Origin: Trichoderma breve
Taxonomy: Eukaryota > Ascomycota > Sordariomycetes > Hypocreales > Hypocreaceae
Direction of reading: 5' to 3'
DNA: 64,000 nt
Assembly: GCF_028502605.1 (NCBI RefSeq)
Contig: NC_079236.1
Span: forward strand, 868,001-932,000
The notes beneath the pieces were generated by a model. The model did not search any database. It was not told where the DNA came from and saw nothing but the letters and a program-made list of their open reading frames with translations. Positions 23,967 to 32,824 of the stretch are shown here, one piece after another. Position numbers and translations under genes: made by a program. Every line of letters starts with the position of its first letter. Position 1 is the first letter of the stretch.

Positions 23967-25025
23967 TCAAGTACTTAGACAGCCGCGAAGTCTTTGGATA
24001 TCGCTCGGACGAGCCCTGCAGCACCCGCCTACGATGATCTGAGGCCATTCGCCTCTCGCCTCTGTAGCCCGCACGACTTCCGCGAGCTGCGTCTCCCACG
24101 GAACTCTATCTTGCTGTTCCGTGCCTTGCGGTATTTCCCACTGCATGGTTGTTGTATTATACACTTCACCGTTTGTTCCATCTGGGTACAGTACCAATGC
24201 AGGCCACTTTTCGACGAGACCCTCCTGCAGCAAGTGATTAATTGCAGCTTCGTACCTGCGCAGCAGGGAGTCGAGTTTCCACACTTTTGTGCAGTTGATG
24301 CCTACGCCCCATGGAACTGCCGGTGCGAGGGACGGGTCCAGCATTGCCCGGATGACGGCCGCGGGAGAGTTTCCATCTGGGGTGTTTTCGTCTTCATTAG
24401 GGAACAGACAGGAGATCCAGAAGGGGACTCCCGATGAGAGACTTGGGACGGCACTCATAGCGCGGCGCATGGCGACTACTTCGTCGAGGCGGGGGACAGT
24501 CTCGAGGGCGATGTATCTGACACGCTGCCTGACGTCCTTGATACCGGCGAAAACCTCCATCCTCTCGCGATGCCAGGCGAACAGATCATCCTCCGAATCA
24601 TGGGCGGTGTCGTATTTGCCGCTAAACTCCTGGCTGGGGACCATGCAAGCGCCGTACGGGCCAATGCTTAGTGCAACGCCGCAACTGCGGTGTTTCGCCT
24701 GCTCTGCGATTTGCACGGCGGTCTCGAGGAAGCGAGGCACATGTTCCGGTGCGATGCCATCTGGATACTCGGCAGTTTTGGTGCCTGAGAAGCCTTGCAA
24801 CGAGACTTGGTATGTTGCTGTGAGGATGACGTCGACGGGGACGTCTCCGAAATCTTTTTGGCAGCACAGCAGGGTGGATGGATCGGAGACTAGGAGATGG
24901 GAGGACCAGAGGGGGGTTGATGGGCCGAATGTGATGCTGTAACTGTCCTCTAGGGATGTGCCGAGGCCGCCGTCGAGGAAGCTTACAGGTACAGGGACGG
25001 ATGCACGAGTATCTGTATTCGTCAT
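23967..25025 (-). CDS. Homocysteine S-methyltransferase
   Basis: A single exon encodes 352 residues of the Hcy-binding/MHT1-SAM4 family. It begins with the domain signature FLDGGLGTSLE and has the zinc-thiolate cysteines in GINCTKV and in GGCCRARPSDI near the C-terminus. The length fits the fungal enzymes. It should transfer a methyl group from S-adenosylmethionine or S-methylmethionine to homocysteine, making methionine in the cytosol. Converging 3' ends (135 bp apart) place it against the FAD oxidoreductase. Whether it prefers AdoMet (Sam4) or S-methylmethionine (Mht1) cannot be told from sequence. Confidence 0.9.
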   Translation of the reverse strand: MTNTDTRASVPVPVSFLDGGLGTSLEDSYSITFGPSTPLWSSHLLVSDPSTLLCCQKDFGDVPVDVILTATYQVSLQGFSGTKTAEYPDGIAPEHVPRFLETAVQIAEQAKHRSCGVALSIGPYGACMVPSQEFSGKYDTAHDSEDDLFAWHRERMEVFAGIKDVRQRVRYIALETVPRLDEVVAMRRAMSAVPSLSSGVPFWISCLFPNEDENTPDGNSPAAVIRAMLDPSLAPAVPWGVGINCTKVWKLDSLLRRYEAAINHLLQEGLVEKWPALVLYPDGTNGEVYNTTTMQWEIPQGTEQQDRVPWETQLAEVVRATEARGEWPQIIVGGCCRARPSDIQRLRGCLST

Positions 25026-25575
25026 TGTGGATATTGAAGATACGAGGATATCGAGATTGGAGATGGTTTAGTTACTGTAGATACTGTACGATATCGGAGA
25101 GCTGATTTGAGGTGAGTGCATGTGCTCTTGTGAGAACCCCGGCTTTAGAGTTGAGGAGCTGAGTTGATAGCGTTAGTGGGCCCGCTCCCGTCTCCATGGG
25201 TTCGCCCCTGTCTTGGGGTCAGCTGCTTGGTGCTTAGCTCTCCATACCTTACTGGGAGATTGTCGCGATATGACGAGCTGCTGGTTTATACTGTGTGTCT
25301 CCTGAATACATATGAAGATGTAATATGGCGGTGAATGTGTGGAGGGTATTCTCCTATCTGGTGATGATTAGTGTAATCCATCTACTAGGTAATTCTAGAC
25401 TCTAGACTAACATCTTCATGCACTACTAAACGAGGACCACAACGACAGGGCTCTGCATGACGGCAATCTTCAATGCATTCATGCATCAAGACGATGAGAT
25501 GAGAAGCCGTCCGGCACTTGATATTGGGTCTTTATCTAGGTAATTCATAATTCATACTTACACATGCCGTTTCTT
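25026..25575. other. Homocysteine methyltransferase upstream region; no gene
   Basis: This contains the promoter of the minus-strand methyltransferase and the 3' flank of the next minus-strand gene. It is moderately AT-rich and has no coding signal or repeat. Confidence 0.5.
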
Positions 25576-26961
25576 CTACCCCGCGTGCGGCAAAAAGCCC
25601 ATCCAGTTCACCGTCTGAAACGCTCCCGCCTCCATAGACCTCAGCCCAACGATAGGCTCAACCAGTATATAGAACCTTGCCAGGGCATAGATGAAGGCGA
25701 CCGGGAAGATGGTCCAAAATTCCCACACGAGCGGAAGCTGTTTCGGCGCCCATGCTTCCTCCTCCTTTTCCTCGACGGGCTGCTGAGAAACCAGCATGGA
25801 CGGCCTATCAACTTGTGGTCGTCCAGCTTCTAGCTCGGTTACGTCCTCCGTCACCGTTTCTATGACATCGGACTTGTCTTCGCTTCCAAACATCCTTTTC
25901 CAAAGCTTATGTCCGCTGCCGTAGCGCTGCCAGATGGCGCCTGTTTCTAGGACCCAGAAGAGGGCTGTTGTGCCGACCAGGATGAGGCTCGATACTCGCC
26001 AGAGGATCTGCTCGGCTTTTGAAGGGAACCTGAAATTCCAGCCAGTGAGATGTATTGATGCATAGATCATAGTGGCGATGCACAGGTAGAGACTTTCGAG
26101 CGTTTCCAGCCACGGCAGTCTGCTATCGCCAATCCGGGGCAAGGGACGCTCGAACGGTCCAACAGGCAGCTTAATGAAGGGCTGAATGTTAAGAGCCCAA
26201 CTCGGCGTCAAGTCGTCTACAAAGTCGAGGGGAGTCTGTCGGTATGGTCGCGCAGCTATAGGGCCAGCTCCGCGGAGGACCTGGTCCATGGTCTCGGCCA
26301 TCTCGATTCGCACAGGATATCGGACATCTTGAGGCTTAGAGATCCAGCAGACACTCGTCATGATGGAGCACACGACAATGGCCATGGTGGACAGCTCGAT
26401 CGTCGTGACGGGGAGGCCCTGGACTCCGCGCGCGATGCATTGCACGATGAGGTAGCCGACCTGGAAGCAGGTGATGAGCTTGGAAACGGTATCTCGCTTG
26501 GACTTATCCAGGAGCTCTTCGTCTGAGATTTCCGGATACTGGATGTGGCCGCGCGACATTAGCCAGAGGATATGTTTCGAGTTGACGCGGAACGGAGCGC
26601 CGTTCAGGGGCTGCAGCTCGAACCCGCCCATGTTGGCAAAGAAGCCGTGTCGGTAGGTCCATGATGTGTGTCCGAGGGCGTGGAATGCCTTGACGGAGTC
26701 TCGAGCGGCGGCGAGTTGGCCGGCGGCTGCGGTGAGAACGAATTCGGGCCCGGCGATTGAAATGGCCATCCATAGGAGTTTCCGGCCGAGTATGCGTACG
26801 CTGCTATCATGTTTCGAGGGTAGGTTGAGGCAGAGGATGGTGTATGTGCAGAGGAATGTGGTGACGATGCATGTCCAGAGTATGTCCATGGTTCCGCGGC
26901 CATCGGGGGACACCCTCCAGCCGTTGACCCTCGTGTGTAGAGCATCTGTGCTGTTGCTCAT
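25576..26961 (-). CDS. Hypothetical polytopic membrane protein
   Basis: One uninterrupted frame gives 461 residues from the ATG at 26961 (the frame opens two codons earlier at a GTG). Hydrophobic segments lie near residues 25-45, 65-90, 170-190, 195-215, 300-320 and 335-355, with a last one near 425-445, so it should be an integral membrane protein. Recognisable blocks include GPEFVLTAAAGQ, HTSWTYRHGFFANMGGF and SRGHIQYPEISDEEL. These recur in a large, uncharacterised fungal membrane family; no catalytic motif is visible. It is divergent from the PAQR gene across about 1 kb. Function unknown. Confidence 0.75.
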   Translation of the reverse strand: MSNSTDALHTRVNGWRVSPDGRGTMDILWTCIVTTFLCTYTILCLNLPSKHDSSVRILGRKLLWMAISIAGPEFVLTAAAGQLAAARDSVKAFHALGHTSWTYRHGFFANMGGFELQPLNGAPFRVNSKHILWLMSRGHIQYPEISDEELLDKSKRDTVSKLITCFQVGYLIVQCIARGVQGLPVTTIELSTMAIVVCSIMTSVCWISKPQDVRYPVRIEMAETMDQVLRGAGPIAARPYRQTPLDFVDDLTPSWALNIQPFIKLPVGPFERPLPRIGDSRLPWLETLESLYLCIATMIYASIHLTGWNFRFPSKAEQILWRVSSLILVGTTALFWVLETGAIWQRYGSGHKLWKRMFGSEDKSDVIETVTEDVTELEAGRPQVDRPSMLVSQQPVEEKEEEAWAPKQLPLVWEFWTIFPVAFIYALARFYILVEPIVGLRSMEAGAFQTVNWMGFLPHAG

Positions 26962-27982
26962 GGTCACAGAAGCAGTATCGGGTTTCGAATCTCAATATCA
27001 TGGGAGCTAAGGGTGTGAGGAGATGCCCTCAAACGAGACTTACAAAGGAACTTGCCCATCATTTATCCCAGGGGCTCGTTTCCCCATCATCAACTCCTAA
27101 AGAGAGATTGCCCAGGCAGAACGGAGAGATTATTGGCACCATTCCGAGAGCCTCGATTCTCAGTGCTCAAAAGCTGTGCAAAATAGTATAGGATTGACAT
27201 GCTTCACCTTGGACTTGCCCGTCTAAGTGAGGAGCATACGTGTAAGTCAGGCCACATACACGTAAGGTTGCCTGGGTCTGCTCTTGGCGTCGAAGAGCCT
27301 CGTCTATTAATATCCTTTTCGAAGGTGATCTCCCAGGGCAGTGTTATGCGAAAGAATAGACAACGTTAAAAACATGGTCATGAGGGTCATGAGGTTCAAT
27401 TGTTTGCACCGAGATGCCACCATTGTGGGTTGCGCAACCAATAGTAAGCTCGTCGAACCAACCTAATATCTGACCACCTTTTGTCCTGTCATCACCCCCT
27501 AGTCTTTTATCTTTCCTAAATGCTTGTAAATGTCTCAAGAAACAATGAAATGGGACTTGCTGAGCCAATAGCGCTCTGTCATATTGCCGATAGGATAAAT
27601 ATTTGCGGCTCAGCATAGATTGGCGATGGAGAGTCTCTAACACGCGCGAGACGGCCACTATGGTGTTTAGACAAGCTCAAGTTAGCACATGTAAGTGACT
27701 CGCGCAAGGAACTGCGGTCACAAGCCTATTTATAGTATCGCATGAGGCTATTCTTTTCATGCACGTTTTCGCCAATTTTTTCTCCTTTCGCGATTTCCCT
27801 TGCCATTGGCAGATCTTATTATACCCGTTGACCCTGTCTAAAACCGGTTCCTCTTTTTTTGGGGCTCTGCTTCTGCGCCTTATTAAAACATATCCGGCAC
27901 CAACCCGAAACTTGGGCCATTCTGCTCTCTTCCGTCGGACCTCGTCTTCTCGGATATCCAGGGATATAAAGTCGAGTTATAT
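26962..27982. other. Divergent promoter region, membrane protein and PAQR gene
   Basis: About 1 kb between outward-facing genes. The frame at 27344-27658 (-) opens at GTG without domain or splice support and was not called. No RNA gene or repeat recognised. Confidence 0.5.
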
Positions 27983-29046
27983 ATGGCGCTGTATAGACGC
28001 CTGTCGCCGACCGGCAGAAATGAGACTTTAGATGGCGCCAGCGACAGCCGAGACGAGAATGCTCGTGGATCAAAAACAACGCGGCGACTGCTGACTGCCG
28101 GCGAAGTGCCGTCTTGGTATGCTCACAACTCGTACATTCGCACCGGCTATCGACCCGTCACGTATTCTGCCAAGCTCTGCTTCGAGAGTCTTGGGTATTT
28201 GCACAATGAGACGCTCAATATTTACACTCACCTTGTGCCGGCGGGCATTGCCGTCGTAGGCAATTACGCTCTTTATGTGTATTTTAGCTCTCACTACCCT
28301 GATGCGTCTTGGAAAGACCGGCTGGTGTTTCACATATACTTGTCGACGTCGATTGTCTGCTACGGAATCTCGTCCATGTATCATATGCTGCTTTGCCATT
28401 CTGAGACATGGTCGGGACTTTGGGCGAGGTTGGACTATACTTCCATTGTTTTTCAGATCCTGGGGTCGTTTATCTCGGGGATTTATATAGGCTTTTACTG
28501 TGAGCCTAATCTGCAGAAACTGTATTGGACAATGGTATGTTCCATGTACATTTTTCACGTGATGGATGTATTTGCTTGTTGACCATTTTGTCTTTTTCAG
28601 ATTGGGACATTGGGACTTTTGACCGGTATTGTTGTTGTAAGTCCCCGGCTTCAGAGTCCGAAGTGGCGCAACCTCCGAGTGTTTGCCTTTGTCGGTACGG
28701 GATTGTCTGCTTTTGCACCCATTATTCACGCCGCCACCATCTTTCCATATGATCAGCTGGATAAACAAGCCGGCCTACGGTACTATTATCTCGAAGGGAT
28801 CTCGATTCTGACGGGCGTTGTGTTTTACGTTGTAAGTTCCTCTATTACAAGCAGCACCCTGGGTGGCTTTTACTAAGTTGGCGGCAGACACACTTTCCAG
28901 AGTCACGAATACCCGAAAAATTCGACATCTTTGGCGCGTCTCATCAAATTTTTCATTCTTTTGTTGTTCTGGGGGGTGTAATTCATTTCTACGGCATTCT
29001 GAGCGCTTTCGATTGGAATTATAACAACCCTCGCTGTGGCCTGTGA
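27983..29046 (+). CDS. PAQR/Izh family (adiponectin-receptor and hemolysin-III-like) membrane protein
   Basis: Three exons, 27983-28534, 28601-28831 and 28888-29046, all phase 0, give 313 residues. After a soluble N-terminus come the PAQR landmarks: SYIRTGYRP, ESLGYLHNETLNIYTHL, SSMYHMLLCHSE, and near the end GASHQIFHSFVVLGGVIHF, with seven hydrophobic segments in all. The conserved His residues of the YHML...H and HQIFH motifs form the zinc site in structures of this family. Fungal members (Izh1-4) influence zinc and sterol/lipid homeostasis, and ceramidase activity has been shown for some relatives. The intron sequences are short (66 and 56 nt). Ligand and topology cannot be decided here. 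Confidence 0.9.
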
Positions 29047-29230
29047 ATCATGGCATGTTATAGAAATCGAAGTAGATATAGAGTTTGGCGTCCGTTGAAA
29101 AAATTTCCCGATAGAGGAATGTTGTAGATATACTTCCCGGTAATGCGGGGCCTCGGATCGCGCCGTTGAGTCATCTCGGGACTCGGGAGGGTGTTTTCGA
29201 CCACACCACTCCCGTGAGGCACAAAAGCAT

Positions 29231-29486
29231 CGTATCTTAGATAATCCCGGACTACATACTCCCTACGTGAAGCTTCGCCGGTGATTTGTTTTGAAGTTTA
29301 CTATACCTACGTACACTTGTTTTATGTTGTTCTTGACCATAACACTGCCCAGGCTATAAAAGTAACGTATCCTAAGTAGATAACCCCTGACTACATACTA
29401 GGTAGTACCTACGTGAAATTTTGACGATTATTTGTTTTGAAGTTTGTGTCCGCCTATCTTATGTAATGTTTTTAGACAATACCATG
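29231..29486. repeat. Diverged direct duplication (about 115 bp unit)
   Basis: Two copies, about 29231-29343 and 29366-29486, share the order CGTATC, ACTACATACT, CCTACGTGAA, TTATTTGTTTTGAAGTTT or its variant GTGATTTGTTTTGAAGTTT, and an AC/TTGT-rich tail ending near CAATACC or CATAACAC. The match is imperfect with small indels. No coding potential seen. Confidence 0.65.
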
Positions 29487-29814
29487 TATCCACTTCTCAC
29501 AGGTTTTCTCAATGCCTGGGATAACAATACGTATACAAGTTTTGGTAGCTCTCGGCACGTCGTTTTATAACGGCACCATACATCACATTTTACTACCCAT
29601 CTCTGTCTTCTCTTATCAATGGCAGCATTAACTGGTCAATTGGGCTTGCCCACTCAGTATTTGTTTTCTCTACTGTGAATTTCAAGGCTTACTGCTTAGA
29701 GTCATAGCTTTATGGAAAAAGGTACATTGCTTATCTCCCCTGGAGACAGCCACTCTGTTTATATTTTGGTTTCGCTCGGCCGTTATCTCCCCCTACAATG
29801 GAATCTCCCGAAGG

Positions 29815-30415
29815 TGTTTGTGTATCTACGAGGCGTTTTACAACGCCTTTGGTCCTGTTGTTATGAAGTTTATATCATATGAGGTTTGTATCGAATTGGA
29901 TTGTTTCTTTTACGCAGTCGGCCGAGCAGTCTTCCAGTGTCTATACCCGAACGCTTTGAAAGTGATATCAGATGGAATTTATATTGAACTCGATTGTTTC
30001 TTTTACGCAGTCTGATTCTTCCAATGGCTGATCCTTGTAGCTAGAATTCGTCGAGGGTATTTATGTACCTACCTGGCGTTTTACAACGCATTTTGTCCGA
30101 TTGCTATGAAGTTTATATCGAATGAAGTTTATATCGGCCTCGATTGTTTACTTTACATAGTCGTCCCAGCGTCTTCCAACGCCTTTGTCCGATTGTTATG
30201 AACTTTATTACCAGATGAAGTTTATATCGATCTAGATTGTTTACTTTACGCAGTCTGCCTCTTCCAGTGGCTGATTCCTGCGGACCAAATCTCCCGAGAA
30301 TGTTTGTTTTCTAACGTCTTTGTCCGATTGCCATGAAGTTTATATCAAATGAAAAATTTTCAGATCTCGATTGTCTACTTTATACAGTCGATATCTCTCC
30401 GGTGGCTGATTCTTG
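29815..30415 (+). repeat. Degenerate tandem repeat of about 110 bp, coding-like
   Basis: Five related units start near 29832, 29945, 30078, 30172 and 30310. Shared words are ACAACGC, TTTGTCCGATTG, ATGAAGTTTATATC and CGATTGTTTACTTTACGCAGTC. Read on + in a constant relative frame, the units give MKFIS-E-VYI-LDC-YAV variants: EVCIELDCFFYAV, GIYIELDCFFYAV, EVYIGLDCLLYIV, EVYIDLDCLLYAV and EKFSDLDCLLYTV. The Leu of LDC is spelled TTG, CTC, CTC, CTA and CTC, so some differences are silent. Stops and frameshifts interrupt the array. It may be a decayed repeat gene or a transposon remnant; no family was recognised. Confidence 0.6.
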
Positions 30416-30801
30416 CTGTCGGAATCTTCCATTGAGCAGATATCTCTGTAAACTTACACCAAATCTATGCCTGTTGCCCAGTCACTCGAGCTTATTCTCC
30501 TCTTTCCCAATTTCATATAAGGGTGCCTCCCCCCCTGAATCCTCTTTCCAGAATTTCCCCCCATATCACACACACAAGCTCCAGATTCACAATCAATTTG
30601 ATACCACCTTCTCCCACAATCACATATCAGCTTCAACACTCTTCACTTCACACAATCATATACCAGCTTCATCTCTCTTCACTTCACACAACCATATCAC
30701 CTTCCGACTCTCTTCACTTCACATAGCCACACTCTCCTTGGTTATTCCTGGCACTTCCCACTTACCCCTATTCAAGCCACGACACTTCTGCTTTGGTAAT
30801 C

Positions 30802-31716
30802 ATGGCTTCAGAGGACTTTACCACCATGCCATCGGAGATTAACTGGGAAGAGTTTTTAAGCCCACTCGTGGAGTTTAACAACGAGACCTCAGATGGGTCT
30901 CTTCCTGAAGTTGATTTCCCCAACAACTTCAATGACCAAACTTCTGGCTTTGTTGACGGGAATGAACTTCCCGAGGCTGTGGCACCACCTACCCAGGAGG
31001 TGGAGTTCAATATCGATGAGTACTTCGATATCGATGAGTTCCTGGCTGCCGCATATGACGGCGGTTTAATTGGAGAAGGCCAACCTGAGATGGCCAATGG
31101 ACAATTCCAGGAGGATTGGTCCTTCCAAAATGGTCCCTTTGAGCAGATGGGATTTGAACAGCAGGACCCAGTGGCTGCCTTCAACCCTGCTTTCATGGCT
31201 CCTCCCGCCACCCCTTTCGTCACTGGTCCCGTCACTCCTTTCATGGCTACTCCCGCCACTCCTCTCGCCCCCGCCTCGGTCACCCCCCTCGTCTCTGCTC
31301 CGGTCACTCCTTTCGACCCTGCTCCCGCCACCACCCCCAACCCTATCCCTGGCACCAACAGCACCAACAGCACCAACATCAGCAACATCCCTCCTACAGA
31401 CGGCAGCGGCAGACCACATATCTGCCCAGACCCAAAATGTGGAGCGAGGTTCGCCAAAAGGTCCGCGCTCAATACTCACATGAGATCCTCAAAAGCCCAC
31501 CCACACCAGCATATCATATGCCGCTGTGGAAAGGGCTTTGACAAGTACGGGCTTACGCAGCACCTCAAACAGCAGGTGAAAAGGTGCAGGGAGAGCCGGG
31601 CGGATTTCCGGTGTCACTGTGGGCTTGCCGTGGGTCCTAGAGCGGAGGAGGAGATTCTCGAACATGCTTATAATTGTTCGAGAATAAGGGGCAAAGCTGA
31701 TCAGGATGATCAGTAA
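30802..31716 (+). CDS. Acidic zinc-finger protein with a PxTP repeat linker
   Basis: A single exon of 304 residues from the first ATG at 30802 (the open frame begins slightly earlier at TTG). Residues 1-135 are acidic and rich in E, D, N and F, a possible activation region. Residues about 135-185 are a low-complexity linker of repeated [AV]TP[FL] units (TPFVTGPVTPFMATPATPL). The C-terminus has zinc-finger-like segments: a C2H2 unit, CPDPKCGARFAKRSALNTHM, with a second His downstream; a CxC unit, CRCGKGFDKYGLTQHLKQQ, ending in H and C; and a third, FRCHCGLAVGP, ending HAYNC. Paired CxC spacings are unusual for classical C2H2 fingers. It sits alone in an AT-rich repeat-laden stretch, which suggests an accessory or fast-evolving gene. 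DNA binding is inferred. Confidence 0.75.
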   Translation: MASEDFTTMPSEINWEEFLSPLVEFNNETSDGSLPEVDFPNNFNDQTSGFVDGNELPEAVAPPTQEVEFNIDEYFDIDEFLAAAYDGGLIGEGQPEMANGQFQEDWSFQNGPFEQMGFEQQDPVAAFNPAFMAPPATPFVTGPVTPFMATPATPLAPASVTPLVSAPVTPFDPAPATTPNPIPGTNSTNSTNISNIPPTDGSGRPHICPDPKCGARFAKRSALNTHMRSSKAHPHQHIICRCGKGFDKYGLTQHLKQQVKRCRESRADFRCHCGLAVGPRAEEEILEHAYNCSRIRGKADQDDQ

Positions 31717-32824
31717 AGTTTGGTGTTGGGGACGTTTGCTTTAACACCGGTTTTTTGTTTTGTGGTGATACCCTTTTTTTTGGTGTTTTCATTTTTTTCA
31801 ACTTTTTATTCTTTTCGTTTCATCCAACTGTCTGTTTTCTGTCCAACATTGTACTACATCTATACTCATGTTTTATGATAACAAATAACGATGTCTTCAT
31901 TGTTTTCAAATTTGCATCTTGTTTTCCTTATATGTACCTCTATGTCTTTGTTCTTGTAGTATTAGATCTTACAAAATGGAACGCTTATTCAACAATTCAA
32001 TTTTGATATCCAGCATCCCGTGCCGTAAAAGATACCAAGTACTAAAACAAATATAATTATAGTACTACCTTGCTGATGAATGTTTACTACCTAGGTACTC
32101 TAGGTGATGATGTTGAGATGACGGACTATGAGGACTCGTCTGAATCTTTCTCGAGTTCTGATGACGAGCATGGATCTACCGCATCTGACGATACTGAGAC
32201 TGGTATATAAGTAGGTTCGTATGTCCAGCAGGTGTTAGGTATAGTAAATACTAGAGATATATAAGTATACTAGCGGCTACTGGAGAAATATAGGTAGATA
32301 TAATAGCAGTTACTAGAAAATGTAGATCCAGTAGCAGTTGCTAGAAAATTATAGATCTGCTAGCAGTTACTAGAGAAATATAGGTATAGTAGCGGTTACT
32401 AAAGAAATATAGATATAATAGGAAATACTTAAAGAACCAGGGATTTATTAATTAGGTAAATGCTTGTAAGAGTAAACAAACAGCTTCCAAGTTTCCAGTT
32501 CTAATGCTCAAATTTCGTGTAGTCGCTGGGGAGCTGGGTAGCTACTGCCTTAAATAAAAGTTTGACTGGGTTAATACATGTAGTCAACCGCTTTCCTCTC
32601 TGCTTCATTCATACTCCAGGATGTGCGTCGTTAATATTAATGGAAGTAGTGAATAAATACTCCTCCTATACTAGGCATCCACGCACTAATGCATGCATAT
32701 AAAATCACGGCGAATTACACAAGTAGCCTAGCTTCAACCCCAATCCTTTCTACTCAACACACTCCTCGTCTTTCACTCACCTCCCTTGCAACTCGCTCAA
32801 AACCTTTATAAAAAATAAATCATC
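31717..32824. other. AT-rich intergenic region, no gene
   Basis: A T-rich 3' flank of the zinc-finger gene is followed by an AT-rich stretch with a short tandem array (32271-32415, listed separately) and the upstream region of the M61-like gene. TATAAA at about 32806 lies just before the ATG at 32825, probably too close to be its core promoter. No intact gene recognised. Confidence 0.55.
32271..32415. repeat. Five-copy tandem repeat of about 29 bp
   Basis: Units start at about 32271, 32303, 32332, 32361 and 32389. Each begins TAGC[A/G]G[T/C]TACT (one has TTGCT) followed by AGAGAAATATAGGTATA-like sequence. A further diverged copy may follow at 32420. Non-coding minisatellite in an AT-rich region. 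Confidence 0.8.

Larger units (their letters stand above)
29047..30801. other. AT-rich accessory intergenic region with degenerate repeats
   Basis: 1.75 kb between the PAQR gene and the zinc-finger gene. It contains a duplicated block (29231-29486) and a five-copy degenerate repeat (29815-30415), described separately, plus CT/CA-rich repeats at about 30590-30730 (variants of TCTTCACTTCACACAACCATAT repeated three times) immediately upstream of the zinc-finger gene. No intact gene was recognised. Confidence 0.6.

Noticed and set aside
27344..27658. 104-codon minus-strand frame between the membrane protein and PAQR gene
   Set aside because: It opens at GTG, not ATG, and no upstream exon or domain was found.
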